Source: Diphasiastrum complanatum
Lineage: Eukaryota; Streptophyta; Lycopodiopsida; Lycopodiales; Lycopodiaceae
DNA length: 64,000 bases
Assembly: GCA_029204225.1 (NCBI GenBank)
Contig: CM055112.1
Coordinates: 1,495,314 to 1,559,313 of the forward strand
Direction: 5' to 3'
The notes under the pieces were generated by a model. The model searched no databases, was not told the origin of the DNA, and saw only the letters and a list, made by a program, of their open reading frames with translations. This document shows positions 43,441-55,124 of this stretch, one piece after another (position 1 is the first letter of the stretch; the number at the start of each line of letters is the position of its first letter). A program made the translations under genes and the position numbers.

Positions 43441-44450
43441 CTCTCCTGGTTACGTAGATGGAGACTGTACCAAAGTAAAACAGATCCAGCAGTTTGTTTC
43501 CTCTCTCAACGTCCATGAAATTAAAGCTCCTTTTCCATTCTACGGATAACAGACAAAGACTGTCACAGACTCACGAAGAGCTTTTCACATATCTAAATCT
43601 GGTTGTCCATCAGATAGCGATCAAGACCTGGAAAGAACCGACTGACTTAGTTACTAACTTACTCTCTAGGCATAGATCCTTGAAGGCTTGAAAGTATCTT
43701 TGAATCTCTTTGAGTCTTTAGTCTTCCAAGTACTCAAAACCTTTTACGACCTCATTCTTGGAAAGATAATAAGTTGATCAAAGGGTCAGCCATCTCTCTC
43801 GTAGTCAGCGATTGCTCAAATTGGACGTTGAACAATCTCTTAGACAACAACAGCCCGTATGTGTATTAAAATTCGATGTTCCTTCGAAGCAGGGATTTTC
43901 TTCCGATGTCCTGTTTGCTAAGAGGGAAATTCTGTCAGTAGCCTGGGGACTGAACTTCTCGAGAGAACTTTCCGAAAAAGTTGAACAAAAAAATAGGCCA
44001 ACTTATTCTCTGACACTGTTTACATCCCAATCACCATCGACGGGGATGTTTCAAGTAAGACTCCTCGCATGCAATTGCAGTTGCTGTTTGAAGTAATATA
44101 TAGCTTTCATACAAAGTTTTCAATCGGCATTTTATGAGATACATTCAAAGAAACTCTGCGCAGTGCAAGACAATTCACGTATGCTGCTCAGCTCACCAAA
44201 TGCCCCTTTTGCAATTTTCAGAACCTCGGCAATCGTCTCATTGAAGGCGAGTCGCGGCCATGTTACATTGTTATGGCAGTAATAGTGATAGCGGCATAGC
44301 CAATCTAGGAATAATCGAAGGCTGGAGCAGAACATGTCTTGGGCCTCCGACAACCCACATGCCATGCAAAGTTTGAACTTCGGAGCCTCGGCCGCATTCA
44401 CTAACAAACAAGTTAAACTATTAAACTGTTACAGTCCGGGTCACACTGTT
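43441..44450. other. Unassigned stretch with two open frames
   Basis: A 94-codon plus frame (43812-44096, CVLKFDVPSKQGFSSDVLFA) and a 91-codon minus frame (44132-44407, SLRLFLDWLCRYHYYCHNNV) are open but unrecognised. The GC level is higher than in neighbouring repeats, so fragments of host genes are possible. Confidence 0.3.
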
Positions 44451-44683
44451 AACAAGACTAAACCACGTAAATTCGTAATTTCTGTCATAAAGTTCTGCCA
44501 TAAATTTTAACTTTATGACAAAATTAATATTTGTACAATAACCTTTAATATAGATATTATAGTATAAAAAAAATTAAAGTATGATATATTATTATATTAA
44601 TATGTATAATATATATATAAGTTTAAACTCAATATGTATTATCACATGATGTGTATATATTATATTGTGATTATATTATGTGT

Positions 44684-44734
<51 letters not shown>

Positions 44735-46084
44735 CTTATATACTCCTAGAATCCTATGCTTTATAAATCTGCATTATGTAAAAAAGGCCCTAAAAAATCC
44801 AACATTTTATAAAAATTATCCTAAAATTTCCTATGCTATCAAAAAATTGGGAGCATTTACTCTTATGCATACAAAATGTTTCAAGCAAATTGATGTGTAA
44901 GAAATATCAAAACCATCTTAAAACCTGCATATTATTGAAGCAACAAGTGTTTAGGACTTTTGAATCCTGTGCATTTTAACACATGTCGGTTTTTTAGAAA
45001 AGTTGACGGTTCCATTCTCAAGGAATGTTGGCTTTCCCGAACGCTGGTCCTATCCATGCTTCCTACCTGAGGCCACCCCTACAAAAGAAGGACATTTCTT
45101 TTTGAGGGGAGAAGAAGACCCGTAATAGATTATGGTACCCAACTTCTTTGAAAACATTCTAAAGAAAATGGAGATACTAAGGAGCCAGCTACCTCATCAA
45201 CGACCCTTCTTCCAATCCTCTTGATCTGTGGACCACCCCACTTTCCAATATGGCCATCTCATCTATTCCCTATCTATGGGATTGATCTACAAGCAAACTC
45301 TACTTTGTTAGCAACCCTCTCTAATCCTTGCCTGCGACCAACCCTAACTACCTATTGTTAATTAGAAAAGAAAATTATGGGCATTTAGATTATTGTAAGA
45401 CGGGGCATTCCAAACATCTAGTTTGCAACCCGTTTATTGCTTACTTGAGATATGCAAATCTCATTTGTGGAGATCTTTAACCTTTAACAACAGCCATTCG
45501 GTCACCCATCATTTATGATTTAGTGATGTTGTACGCACTTCTATCTTGCTTGTCTATCACTTCTCGGAGTGTGCCTTATCACAGTTTGGCCCTACGGTGT
45601 TTGTGAAAGATTCCAGCTCATGGTTTTGGAGATCTTCGTGACTCTAAACTTGTGAAACTTTATACTATCCTCATGGTCTAATTGCAGACCATATCACCAT
45701 CAGTAACAAGTATTTCTGAAGCCTATGCAAATGGTTCAGATGAAGATTAGGCAGTTGTCCAAAATCTAGCTCTATTTCACCTCACTTGTTAAATGATTTC
45801 TAGCTTATATACGAGTCACGCTTGTATGTCTCATCGGTATCTCAAAAGCCAGAGCTTACACGTGTGATCTCTTGTCCATTTCAAAGTTCCTTAGGTTATT
45901 AAAAATTGTCGGTAGACCATTAGGAATTTGCCTTGCCGGTTGCCATTGAAAGTGCTGATGGTCATGAACGCTATATTTCGACTCCATACCCAATGGAGCT
46001 TGAGCTGTAATTTTGGTATAGACCGACTTCCGTTAGAATTTTCTTAGATTGGCAGTCTATTTCGAGGGTCGGTTTATAATCCTT
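44451..46084. other. AT-rich stretch with a TA microsatellite, then unassigned sequence
   Basis: 44460-44760 is extremely AT-rich with a (TA)n tract at 44690-44730. Near 45370-45440 a frame has ENYGHLDYCKTGHSKHLVC, a loose zinc-knuckle-like spacing that could be gag debris. The rest is unassigned. Confidence 0.4.
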
Positions 46085-46481
46085 CAAGCAAGGACATTCA
46101 TCAATCTATTTCACAAGAGAACCAATCTGCTTTATTTTAATAAAGAAATGAGCATGTGTAGGAACTCGAGTTGGTCCCTTTTTTTATAGTAGAGAGGAGG
46201 ACCTTGGCCTTTGAATCCTATTGGTCCATTTCTGCCTCCCTAATTATTCAAATAAAAAAAAGAGTAGGAACCATCCAAATTGGAGGGAAACTCAACTTTA
46301 TTCACTAACTTGACATTCAGGCCCTGCGACATTAAAAGTTCCTCAAAAAGGCCTAAAGTCCTTTTATTGACTTTCTAATTATCAATCATCGGGTTGGACT
46401 TACACATGCAGGGTGCCAAATCCCTCTCACTTATTAACTAGGGTTAGGGTTGCCTTGAGATCCGCAGCAAACCCTCCAACA
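46085..46481 (-). repeat. Truncated G1 gypsy LTR, minus orientation
   Basis: Reverse complement of the first part of the 41570 LTR. It starts TGTTGGAGGGTTTGC at 46481 and keeps the TATA (actataaaaaaag) and aataaa signals, then is lost near 46085. It touches the plus-strand integrase fragment at 46482, so the junction is a rearrangement. Confidence 0.78.
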
Positions 46482-47320
46482 GTGATGCATGCCAAAGGCA
46501 AGGAAGGCCAATACCTACAATGGATTATCCACTAGTGCCGCCTATAGGACCATTTTAGCGCTGGGGACTGGATATTATCGGCAAAATAAAACCGCAATCA
46601 TCGAATAGTCATACATATATTATCGTGGCAACAGATTATGCTACGAAATGGGTGGAGGCAAAGTCGTTGTGGGATAACACTGCCAAATCAACCACCAAAT
46701 TCATATCACGGTTTGGTTGTCCATTGGAAATTGTGTCTGATAGGGGACCGCATTTCATGAATGACACGATAAAGGAAACGACATATTTATTTTGTGTTAT
46801 TCATAAAATGTCCACTTCTTATTACCCACACAGAAATGGTCAGGCTGAGGCAACTAATAAAATGCTGAAAGCTATTATCGCCAAACAGGTGCTAGAAAAA
46901 GGACATGAGTTTTTGCAACTAGCCTTGGAGAAATTGGAAGAACATAGAGGTTATGGATACTGGATGAATTGGATGATTAACCAGCAATAGGCCCGGTGGT
47001 TCAACCAACATATACATGAGCAGGACCTTTAAAAAGGTGATCTTGTGCTATATTACCCAGGAAGTATCACATACACACTAAAATCAAAGGATAAGCATTG
47101 GGAAGGGCCATATCGGATTCTCAACATTTTTGGAAACAATGTCACCATCGCATGGCATAATCCCTCGGGGTTACCATTTATTATCAATAACAGTCGTGTA
47201 AAAAGTTATAATCTTTCGGAGGAGAAGGGTGATATCAATACAGGATTAATTTATTACTTGTTTGATATCTTGAAAGCCGGGATTACGTTCAACCAACAAC
47301 AGTTGGGAAAAAAATGACTC
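46482..47320 (+). pseudogene. Ty3/gypsy integrase fragment
   Basis: Begins MHAKGKEG, then WGLDIIGKIKP-like sequence with frame breaks, followed by IIVATDYATKWVEAK, FGCPLEIVSDRGPHFMNDTI, YYPHRNGQAEATNKML (catalytic Glu kept) and, after a gap, KDKHWEGPYRILNIFGNN from the C-terminal domain. Related to, but clearly diverged from, the integrase at 36.9 kb. The part between about 46900 and 47030 is scrambled. No RT nearby. Confidence 0.83.
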
Positions 47321-48219
47321 CAGCTTGGATGGCATTTCCGTATGGAGACACGTGCAACACAAAAGCACGTGAAAAACCAAAAAACCAAATATATGTATAA
47401 CAAATCATAAATCAATTTGAAGTGAAATTTTTGGGAGTTGTTGCTAGAATCACATCTCTGTGAAGCAATAGGACGTATCATAAGCAGCCGACAGTCATGA
47501 TTCCATTCAAATCTCATGATTACGATTTCGAATACATAAGATGGATTTGAGTGTATTTTGGGAAGCACGGAGGAATACATTGTGGATAGTTCTCATATTA
47601 TCATGAGAACATGGACCCCAACGAAGTTCAACAACGACCACGACAAATGTTAGAAAGACATCGACTCGATTGAAATGGAGTATTATCTTCCTATGAATTT
47701 CCAGTCATTAATGCAGTATAGGCAATGGTTGTATTATTATGATTCCTTTTACGATTTTAATGAGTTCAAATGCCAAACGCGCTTTACAGTCTGAACGGTA
47801 CTTCTAACGAGTACAAAGCATGGCACTACATTTAATTCCATAAAGGTCCTCATTACAATAGTTATGATAGGCCAACTTTTAGTGTTTTAATAACACTACA
47901 TGTCACCTTTAAACACCCTTTTCATACTTGAATGAATACGATGGGACTGTCATGATGGGTACGTGTCCATTTCCTATAGTTGCGCATTGAAAATATTAGC
48001 GATTGATAGAGAACCACCAAGTTAAAACGATTGACTACCCTATTCAGTATCAATTTTGCACAAGAGCTTTGATGCTACATAGCGACGATTTGAAGCTAAC
48101 GTTCTTTGCTACTGAGATTGTGATAACAACCAACAGTGATGGCGGCTATTAGAAAGAGTTCTTAATTTAATAAAATGCATGGAGGTTAGGGGAGAAGTAA
48201 TCCAGGACTATCTGACATA
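47321..48219 (+). other. Gypsy spacer downstream of integrase
   Basis: No convincing frame. Its position, between integrase and an extra-ORF fragment, parallels 37786-38586 of the other copy. Confidence 0.4.
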
Positions 48220-48676
48220 GTTGTGCTTAGACCACTTGCAGCACTTTCACCTAAACAAGATTGTTGAGGAGGCAGAATTTTTGACCAGAATTAAGATAGA
48301 ATCGGAAGACCATGGGTTTACACAAGTGCATGATGTTAACATAACCATCACAAAGCAAACATTCACAAATAGTCTCGGGTTACCCATACATGTTGACACG
48401 ACGGATGTTCATTTGGTGCAGATGGTGGATTTCTTTCCCAAGGAAGCGTTCAATAAGCAACAAGGGTACAAATTGAGTCTCTACAAACCATCCTCCGTAG
48501 CATGGCAAAACGACCAACACATCTTGGTGAGGAATTTTGTCCTGATTCAAGCCGCTTTGAATGGTACTCCTATCCCTTGGGGCACACTTGCATATAAACA
48601 ATTCAAAAAGTGTCTTGATGGAGCTAGAAAGTATATTGAATGGGATATCCATATAAAATTTCTTCCTGAGATGTAG
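48220..48676 (+). pseudogene. N-terminal part of a gypsy extra ORF, second copy
   Basis: A 150-codon frame reads EEAEFLTRIKIESEDHGFTQ, VNITITKQTFTNSLGLPIHV and AWQNDQHILVRNFVLIQAAL, then KFLPEM and a stop. The layout (beta-rich ..V.ITKQTF..SLGL.. after a helix) resembles the N-terminus of the extra ORF at 38.6 kb and the plant-transposon-protein domain of Athila-type elements. No initiator is certain. The frame ends where a minus-strand copia gag starts, so the rest was lost at that junction. Confidence 0.5.
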
Positions 48677-48991
48677 CTTGGAAGCTATATTTTGCACTTC
48701 GTATAATGTGTTCAAGATGTCCCAGACTTCCTTGGATGTCTAAGCTTCAGACACATGGTCGATTTGAGTATCCAAAATGTTGAGGATGATTAGCGCAAAT
48801 ATTTTTCCATCCTTTAGCTTGCATTTAGAGATTGAGCCTACATCACGAACTTCGGGTATTCCCTTTGCACCTGTAACAATGTCATACAACTCCTTAGCCA
48901 TTAGCACAGTTCTTATCTTAAATTTCCACAGATGGTAATTGGCTCCATTAAACTTGTCCATGATAGGACTGGATTTCCCTTCGGAATCCAT
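48660..48991 (-). pseudogene. Copia gag N-terminal fragment
   Basis: ATG at 48991: MDSEGKSSPIMDKFNGANYH, then LWKFKIRTVLMAKELYDIV, the start of a copia Gag of another family. A stop and frame break near 48740 precede DILNTLYEVQNIASKLHLRK. Nothing of protease or pol follows. It belongs with the primer site and LTR to its right. Confidence 0.82.
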
Positions 48992-49212
48992 GTGGAAGAT
49001 TAGTGTAGGTGATACTAGTAACTATCAGTGACTTAAGTATGAAAATCTAGTGCTAAATTACAGAACGAGAAAGCAATTATCCTATTGGCTAGTAGGATCA
49101 GGTTTTGTGAGAAGCTAATCAGGCTATAGAAATAGCTCTGACATAAAACCGCTTGAGAAATTAGATGATTTCTGATATTAAAGCTCTAAATAATCAAAGA
49201 ATAGTAACCTAT

Positions 49213-49225
49213 CGCTCTGATACCA
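49213..49225 (-). other. tRNA-iMet primer-binding site
   Basis: On the minus strand TGGTATCAGAGCG follows the LTR that begins, on the plus strand, at tgttggaag (49226). It links the LTR to the gag fragment at 48.7-49.0 kb. Confidence 0.85.
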
Positions 49226-49918
49226 TGTTGGAAGAAATAAAATCAAAACTCGATTTCTCTTCTCGGTGCGTGCACTACTGGCGACTTAGTAGGTGAACAC
49301 AAGAATATGATAATTTAAAAGCTTTTAATGCGCAGTGGTAGCGGAAACGATGAGCAGACAACCAGACAAATCAATTAGATGGCCAAACAGAACGTAGAAT
49401 AGCATTGTAGTATTGACACAAATCTGAACACAGAAATAGACAAAGCTGTAATCAGATTGAGTATAACAAAATATACAAGTCAATAATGCGAGTGAGCACA
49501 AGACAATAGCAGACGTAACCATGTGCTTCACAAAGCTAATCACAAATTGTCAAGTTTATGAACCTATTACTGAAAATCTGTCTGAAAGAAAGAAAAAAAT
49601 CAATGCAGAAGGCATTTACAATGCTTGCCTCCTTATCTGTGACGCTTATGGTGCTTGTTATTGAATACTGAGAATTTTACAAGTGTGCAGATGAAGAAGG
49701 TTCAAAAGTAGTTGTGCCATCTATAGGAGATTGTGGGTGGCTGCTGTTGTTGTCAAATCTGATCACATAGTGCATAGAACGAGCTTGAAGAGGCTGCGAC
49801 GTTGGGCTTCGCCAAAAATAACGTTCGTGAAAATGCGAAAATCGCGAGACCCTTTGGCCTTTGGCCTTGTCTATTACATACCTATGTAACTAGCAGTACT
49901 TCAGACCCCTAATAGTCC
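49226..49918 (-). repeat. Copia 5' LTR, minus orientation
   Basis: Starts tgttggaagaaataaa. The far end is not certain; a plausible CA end is ...taatagtcca near 49918, just before the next LTR. No second copy of this LTR is present in the window. Confidence 0.5.
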
Positions 49919-49924
49919 ATTTAG

Positions 49925-50937
49925 TGTTGGGGGCTAAATGGCAAGGTACCCTTAGGATTAAGGGTATGTGCCCTTGGATAAGGACAGACAAGTGACTATA
50001 TCTTAGTTTAATGTATGGAGTCACGTGACCCTTGGATAAGGGGTACCCTTAGTATTAAGGGTAGATGACTTAGATTAAAGTACCAGTGTCCTTGGTTAAG
50101 GGCAGGTAGGTGTCTATGCCTTGGATAGAGGTATGGAACCTAGAGAGGTGTTAGAAAGTCATTGGATGACTATTTCTCTAAACCTTGGGCCTCAATCTTG
50201 AACCATATCACTTTATTGGTCTAGGACCAAAGTATACTTGCACAACTTGGGCAATGAGACCTAGTAGGAGGGTGCCCTTCTAAAGTGTCCATTGAGTTTT
50301 CAACTCCCACAAGAAAGCAATTCAAAGAGTCATAGGTTATGGAAGGAGTCTCTTGACATTCCATAAGCCTATGGAGGCTCTTGGAGATTCTTTAACTCCC
50401 CTAGGCTTCTCTCTCTCTCTCATTGGATGAGCATGGAACTCCATAGTGTATTGGAGGAGGGTCCATGGGCCATCTATATGAGGGTAGTAGGGCGCCCATT
50501 GGGAACGGGAGATTTCTCTTGTTTGCTTGGCTTATGCTCTAGTGTTGCTACTAGTGTGTAGAGTACTTTCTTGTGGTAGTATGCTTGAGGTATGGGACAT
50601 AAGTAGGGTTTGGATCTTGAGTATGCTATGGAGTGTTGTGGTATGCTTGTGATTTGTTTATGGTTAGCAAGGGGGTGCTACATAGGTCTTGCTTAGAGCT
50701 TGGATCTAGCTATAGTTGGGTGGTGAATACTTGAGGCCAGCTTGTTATCTATCTTTGTGTTTAGAGAGTAGGGACATAGGTGGAGAAGAGATCCTTGGAG
50801 GCTTGCATATCCTTACTTGCAGGTGGAGGCATCCTAGCTTGGAGTTGGGGAGCATCTTGAAGCTTGCAGGTTGCTTGGAGGACATTTGGAGGCTCTACCT
50901 TGGATTTGGAGGACTTCTTCACCTCTACTTGTAAAAG
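49925..50937 (+). repeat. Gypsy 5' LTR (family G3)
   Basis: From tgttgggggctaaatgg to just before the primer site at 50938, about 1 kb. Its first 200 bp contain a reiterated block around cccttggataaggggtaccc with ttagtattaaggg (49940-50130). The right border is set by the primer site; an exact CA end is not evident. Confidence 0.55.
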
Positions 50938-51967
50938 TGGTATCAGAGCTAGACAAAGGATGGTAACCTTTCTAACCTTCTTCAACTTCTATGAAGATCA
51001 CCAACTAAATTTTTTTGGGAAAGATTATAGGCTTTTCTAGATGTAGGAAGCTTGTAGTTGAAGTACCCAATGAATCTAGTTCTTTTTGGAAGAGAGTAGT
51101 GATGCTTATAAATTGTTTAGGGGCTGATTTTCGATCATGTTAGAGAAGTTTTAAAGTGGGCTTTGGGTTTTTAAAAGTTCTGAAAAAAGATTTGTGGGAT
51201 AGGAAGAGGAAGTCTTCCTCTACATACACAAACTTTTTTTGGCAAAAAGATTGATTCTAGCTATGTGTTTTGATCAAAACTAGTGAGTTTTTTTGCATAA
51301 ATGAAGCGTTTGAAGTTCTGATTTTCATTTTGAAGTTCTGTTTTTCAGACCTGTAGATCTGAAAATCAGATCTGAAAAGTGAAGTTTTCATTCAAACTTC
51401 ATTAGTTACACCTTTCTATCTCCTAGTTTCATAAAGATGACAATGTAGGAAGCGAATAATAGTGTAATTTTGAAATTTTGAAATTTTGTTTTTTGTCATT
51501 TTAAAGTTCTGATTTTCAGACCTGTAAATCTGAAAATCATACCTAAAAATTGAAGTTTTCATAAAGCTTCACTAGTTATCCAATTCTAGACCCCAGTTTC
51601 TTGGTTTTGGAAATCTAGAATAGTGAGAAATGTGAAAACTTTGGTTGCTTTTGAAATGAGAAATAGAATTGGAATGGAAACTCTATGTAAACATTAGCTT
51701 AAATTAGTTAATTGAAGTTTACATAAAGATTTGGTTGTCATTTTTGCTTTTGATTAAGGCAAATGTAGCTTGATGTTGTTTTCTTCTTAAGCTTGGATTA
51801 AGCTTGCAAATAGTAGGCTTGGATTGAGCTTACAAACAATAAGATTGAATGAATAGAAGTAAATGCTTTTTATTTGCATTGGATGTAACAATTGAAGCAT
51901 TTCTATCATTCTAATTTGAGCACTTCTTGTTATATTTGCATAATAGGAAAACACACAAGCAACCCCA
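50938..51967 (+). other. Primer site and long gypsy leader with a repeated hairpin
   Basis: tggtatcagagctag at 50938 is a primer site for initiator tRNA. The leader to the gag ATG is about 1 kb. It contains two similar blocks (about 51310-51460 and 51495-51640), each with a perfect short hairpin of the form tgattttcagacctgtaaat plus its complementary arm ctgaaaatca. These could be structural RNA elements for packaging. Confidence 0.6.
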
Positions 51968-52818
51968 ATGGATCAAACGAATGAAAACCCAACATTTGAT
52001 CTATCAAACCCATCCAATGTGGCACAAGCTCTTGAACTTTTATACCAACAAATTCAAGCCACTAATAAGCAGCTTCTTGAAACTAATCAAATAAACCAAG
52101 ACTTAGAGTCTAGGTTAGCCAATCAGAAGAAGCATGTAGTTCCACCTCCCGTAAAAGTGTTTAAGGGGGAGAAGAAGGACATGAACTTACAAGTGGTGAG
52201 TTTTTGGCTGAATCTGAGAAGTTATCCATTGTCAACATGTTCCTTGAAGTAAGAGCCTTAGTTTGGTGGGATGACTTAGTTGCAAAGGGCAATCAACCTT
52301 GTACATGGGATGATTTTTGCAAGCTTTTTAGGGATTATTTTCTACCACTTTTAGATGACTATGAACACTTCCAAAAGTTGAGTCATCTAACCATGAATAA
52401 AGGTTTGGAACAGTTTATTCAAGATTTTCATGAGTACCTGAATCCACTTTATAGTGATATTCCACCTAAGGTACAAATGTTAATGTTTATTGATGGGTTA
52501 CCAAAAGATTATCAAGTGGATGTTCGTAGGAACCATCCAAGAACCCTAGAAGATGTTATTAGGGCTGCAAAATACTTTGATGACACACCTAAGCCACATA
52601 GGGGTCCACAACCTAATGAGCAAAAAAGAAGGTTTCAATTTAAGAGGGGAATTAGGGAAGCTATTAGTGAAACACATCCCAATTCCAACAATCTTAAGAA
52701 AATCAAGAAAAACTTTAAAAACCATCAAGGTGGCATTGATAAAGCTGAAGCTCGTAAGAAGAACTTGTGCTTCAAGTGCAATGACGAGGGTCACCTTGCA
52801 CGAGATTGCGTCAAATAA
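51968..52818 (+). pseudogene. Ty3/gypsy Gag, frameshifted
   Basis: ATG 51968 gives a coiled-coil start (LELLYQQIQATNKQLLETNQ). A frame break near 52195 is followed by the gypsy capsid core (FLEVRALVWWDDLVAKG, WDDFCKLFRDYFLP, GLEQFIQDFHEYL) and one CCHC knuckle, CFKCNDEGHLARDC, ending VK and a stop at 52818. That stop just after the knuckle may be natural or a break. No protease or RT follows; the sequence changes to unrelated repeat by about 52890. It belongs to the element whose LTR starts at 49925. Confidence 0.85.
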
Positions 52819-52894
52819 CCAGCTTCTACCTCAAGTAATCTATCTCGAAGTAATGAGATGGATGTATTTTGTCCTTAGTTCTTTAGTCTTTGGA

Positions 52895-53239
52895 CCTAAT
52901 GACCTGACAGGCCATAACTTCTCCACCATAGCTCGGAACTGGGTCATGTTGGGTTTTGAACTTGCAAACTAAGTATGGGTGGTCAGATGCGAGCGTCACG
53001 GAGTTGTTTGGATAAACTTGGGAGCCTTTTGTGTGTTATTGAAGAACTGATCTCATCTCATTTTATTTTTTCATGCATTGTGAGAAACTATGTATAACTA
53101 ATTAGAAATACCATTCGCTTCTTAGATGCCTCTCTTTGTTGTTTGAAATGATCTGGATCTTCTCAAAACTCTTTCTTTGCAAACTTCCAATCGCCCTTGT
53201 GCACGTTGTATGGCCTAGATTTTCCAGCTCTCACCGCAT
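52895..53239. other. Partial foldback arm, then non-coding
   Basis: 52900-52960 resembles one arm of the 22.0-kb foldback (ccataacttctccaccatag, then gggtcatgttggg). The rest shows nothing recognisable. Confidence 0.5.
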
Positions 53240-53640
53240 CTCAGATCTTTGATTTGCAGTGGCTCATCAATCTTCCCATGCATTTTCCCATCCATATTCT
53301 GTCAAATTCCAAATCAGGGGAGGGGATTGTAAATTCTCTATACAATTGGTCAATGACATAATTCTTTTCCTCATCATTTTGTTTGCGCCAGTCCTTGAAA
53401 ATGTCACTATTGAAGACCACATGCGTGAGTTGCCTCATGCGAGTGATGATGTGACCACCACGATCATCATCCAGTATGTGCTTCTCCGCATCTATGTCAT
53501 AGGATGGCAAGACATCAGCTGACAGAGAGGTGACAAAGGGAGTGTTGAGAGGAGTGGGGGAGTTGACTGCAATGGGAATGATTTGGGGAGGAGTTTGATG
53601 GCGATCACGAGAAGAGTGGGGAGGGGTATGAAGAGCATTT
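53240..53640 (-). pseudogene. Pro-rich plus transposase-like module fused to copia RT
   Basis: On the minus strand the copia RT frame runs straight into TPPHSSRDRHQTPPQIIP, then SYDIDAEKHILDDDRGGHII, RQLTHVVFNSDIFKDWRKQN, YREFTIPSPDLEFDRIWMGK and MGRLMSHCKSKI. It is the better-preserved relative of 15530-15960 and shows that the module continues at least to MGRLMSH. Assignment to the Ptta/En-Spm family is tentative. Open for the whole module, so possibly young. Confidence 0.5.
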
Positions 53641-53900
53641 ACTATAAGAATAATATCATCAACATATAAAACCAAAATAATGATCTTGTCATTTTTACAT
53701 TTGACATACAATGAAGGCTCATAAGAGCTTATCACAAAACCAATAGAATTGAGATAGATATGCAACCTGGAGTACCCAGCTCTAGGTGCCTGTTTGAGTC
53801 AATAAAGACTCTTCTTAAAAAGGCACACTTTGTCTTCATCTCCTTCCTTGATGAAGCCCTCGGGTTGCCACATGTAGATCTCTTCTTTAAAGAATTGAAG
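53641..53900 (-). pseudogene. Copia reverse transcriptase fragment (3' part)
   Basis: Minus-strand blocks EEIYMWQPEGFIKEGDEDKV, CLFKKSLY and, after a frame change, LNSIGFVISSYEPSLYVKC and ILVLYVDDIILI. The catalytic YVDD is kept. It is the continuation of the RT whose first part lies at 55125-55320, separated by about 1.2 kb of unrelated sequence. Confidence 0.85.
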
Positions 53901-55124
53901 TGTCGTAACTTGTTTATTATGGAATTCAATGGTTATTGCAGTATAAGAGATGTTGTTTTCCAAAGAGAGCACACTAGAGAGTAATTCTGTCATTATGGTG
54001 GAAATAAGAATATAATAGTGAAGTGGAAATGAAAATCTAGTTGTCAAAGGACATTTAGATAAGGCATCCAGTACCGCCAATGGTGGGAGTGAGTAATCAA
54101 TCAGATTTAGCGTAATTGCAATGATGGTTCCAATTTATTTGTCATTCACGTATAGCCAACTATATACAATCAGTATTGCCTTGAGTCGATTCTACAATCA
54201 ACTACACAAACATTCTGATCTATCATAGGTTCTCCATGTTATGAATCCTTCAGTTTTGATGCAATGCTTAAGCACTCATGCAAATGACTCCGAGAATCAG
54301 ACATCTCCTCTCATCCTACCCTCGTACTATGATAGAAATCATAATTGTACTACTATAAATCAATCAGATGTATGCTTCAACATGAATTATACTCAACAAA
54401 TCTATGTACAATACCATTCATTGTAGAGCATTGATTATTATAGAAATGTGATTCCATTCATAAGAATGCAGCAATCATTGCAAACTAGTACATTAAAATA
54501 CATCCTCTTCTTTGCTAGGAAGAAAAAAGAAAGAGGTACTATTCCTACACAAGAACAGACAGAGACAGAGCTCCATTCTTTTTTTTCTACAGACAACAAT
54601 ATAAGGAATGGAATAGAAATGAATGAGATGTTATGGTCCTTATAGCCAAAATGAGACTCGTAGAAGAGGCTAGAGGCTTACAGCTACTTCGGAATGGTGG
54701 CCCAATGGTTCTTTGACAGGTGGAAGTGGCTATTCCAAAGCCAATAGATAATTGCCATCTTGTAGAAGGGGTGGAATGATCCGAAAGCAAGGGATGATGC
54801 TGAGTTTGCATGGAAACTACCATGGCCTTGCCCACTGAAATGCGCTTCAAGTTGGTGAGCCAATGTCTTTTGAAAATGTACTGACTAGCTGGTCTACATA
54901 GGAAGAGACATGTGCCCTAATTGCTCACTACGACAATGACCAGATTTGAAATCCATCCGAATTGTTCTTCGTTTGCGATTAATTTGATTTCGCTTCAGCA
55001 ATGTCAATATCAGAGCTCGTTCAAGTTTCATCTAATTTCGCTTCGTTTCTTCCAGTTTCCTTTAGTTTCATTTCATTTCATTTTAGAGTCTGTTGTAGTT
55101 CGTGTTTCACGTCGTTCTTATTTC
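53901..55124. other. Insert splitting the copia RT
   Basis: About 1.2 kb of unrecognised sequence between the two RT parts. The outer bases show no clear LTRs, inverted repeats or target duplication. The right end has a reiterated ttagtttcattt/tttcatctaatttcgcttcg style (54990-55100). Short frames are not convincing. Confidence 0.45.

Noticed and set aside
45360-45440. Zinc-knuckle-like CKTGHSKHLVC
   Set aside because: Only a partial spacing match, with no gag or LINE context around it.
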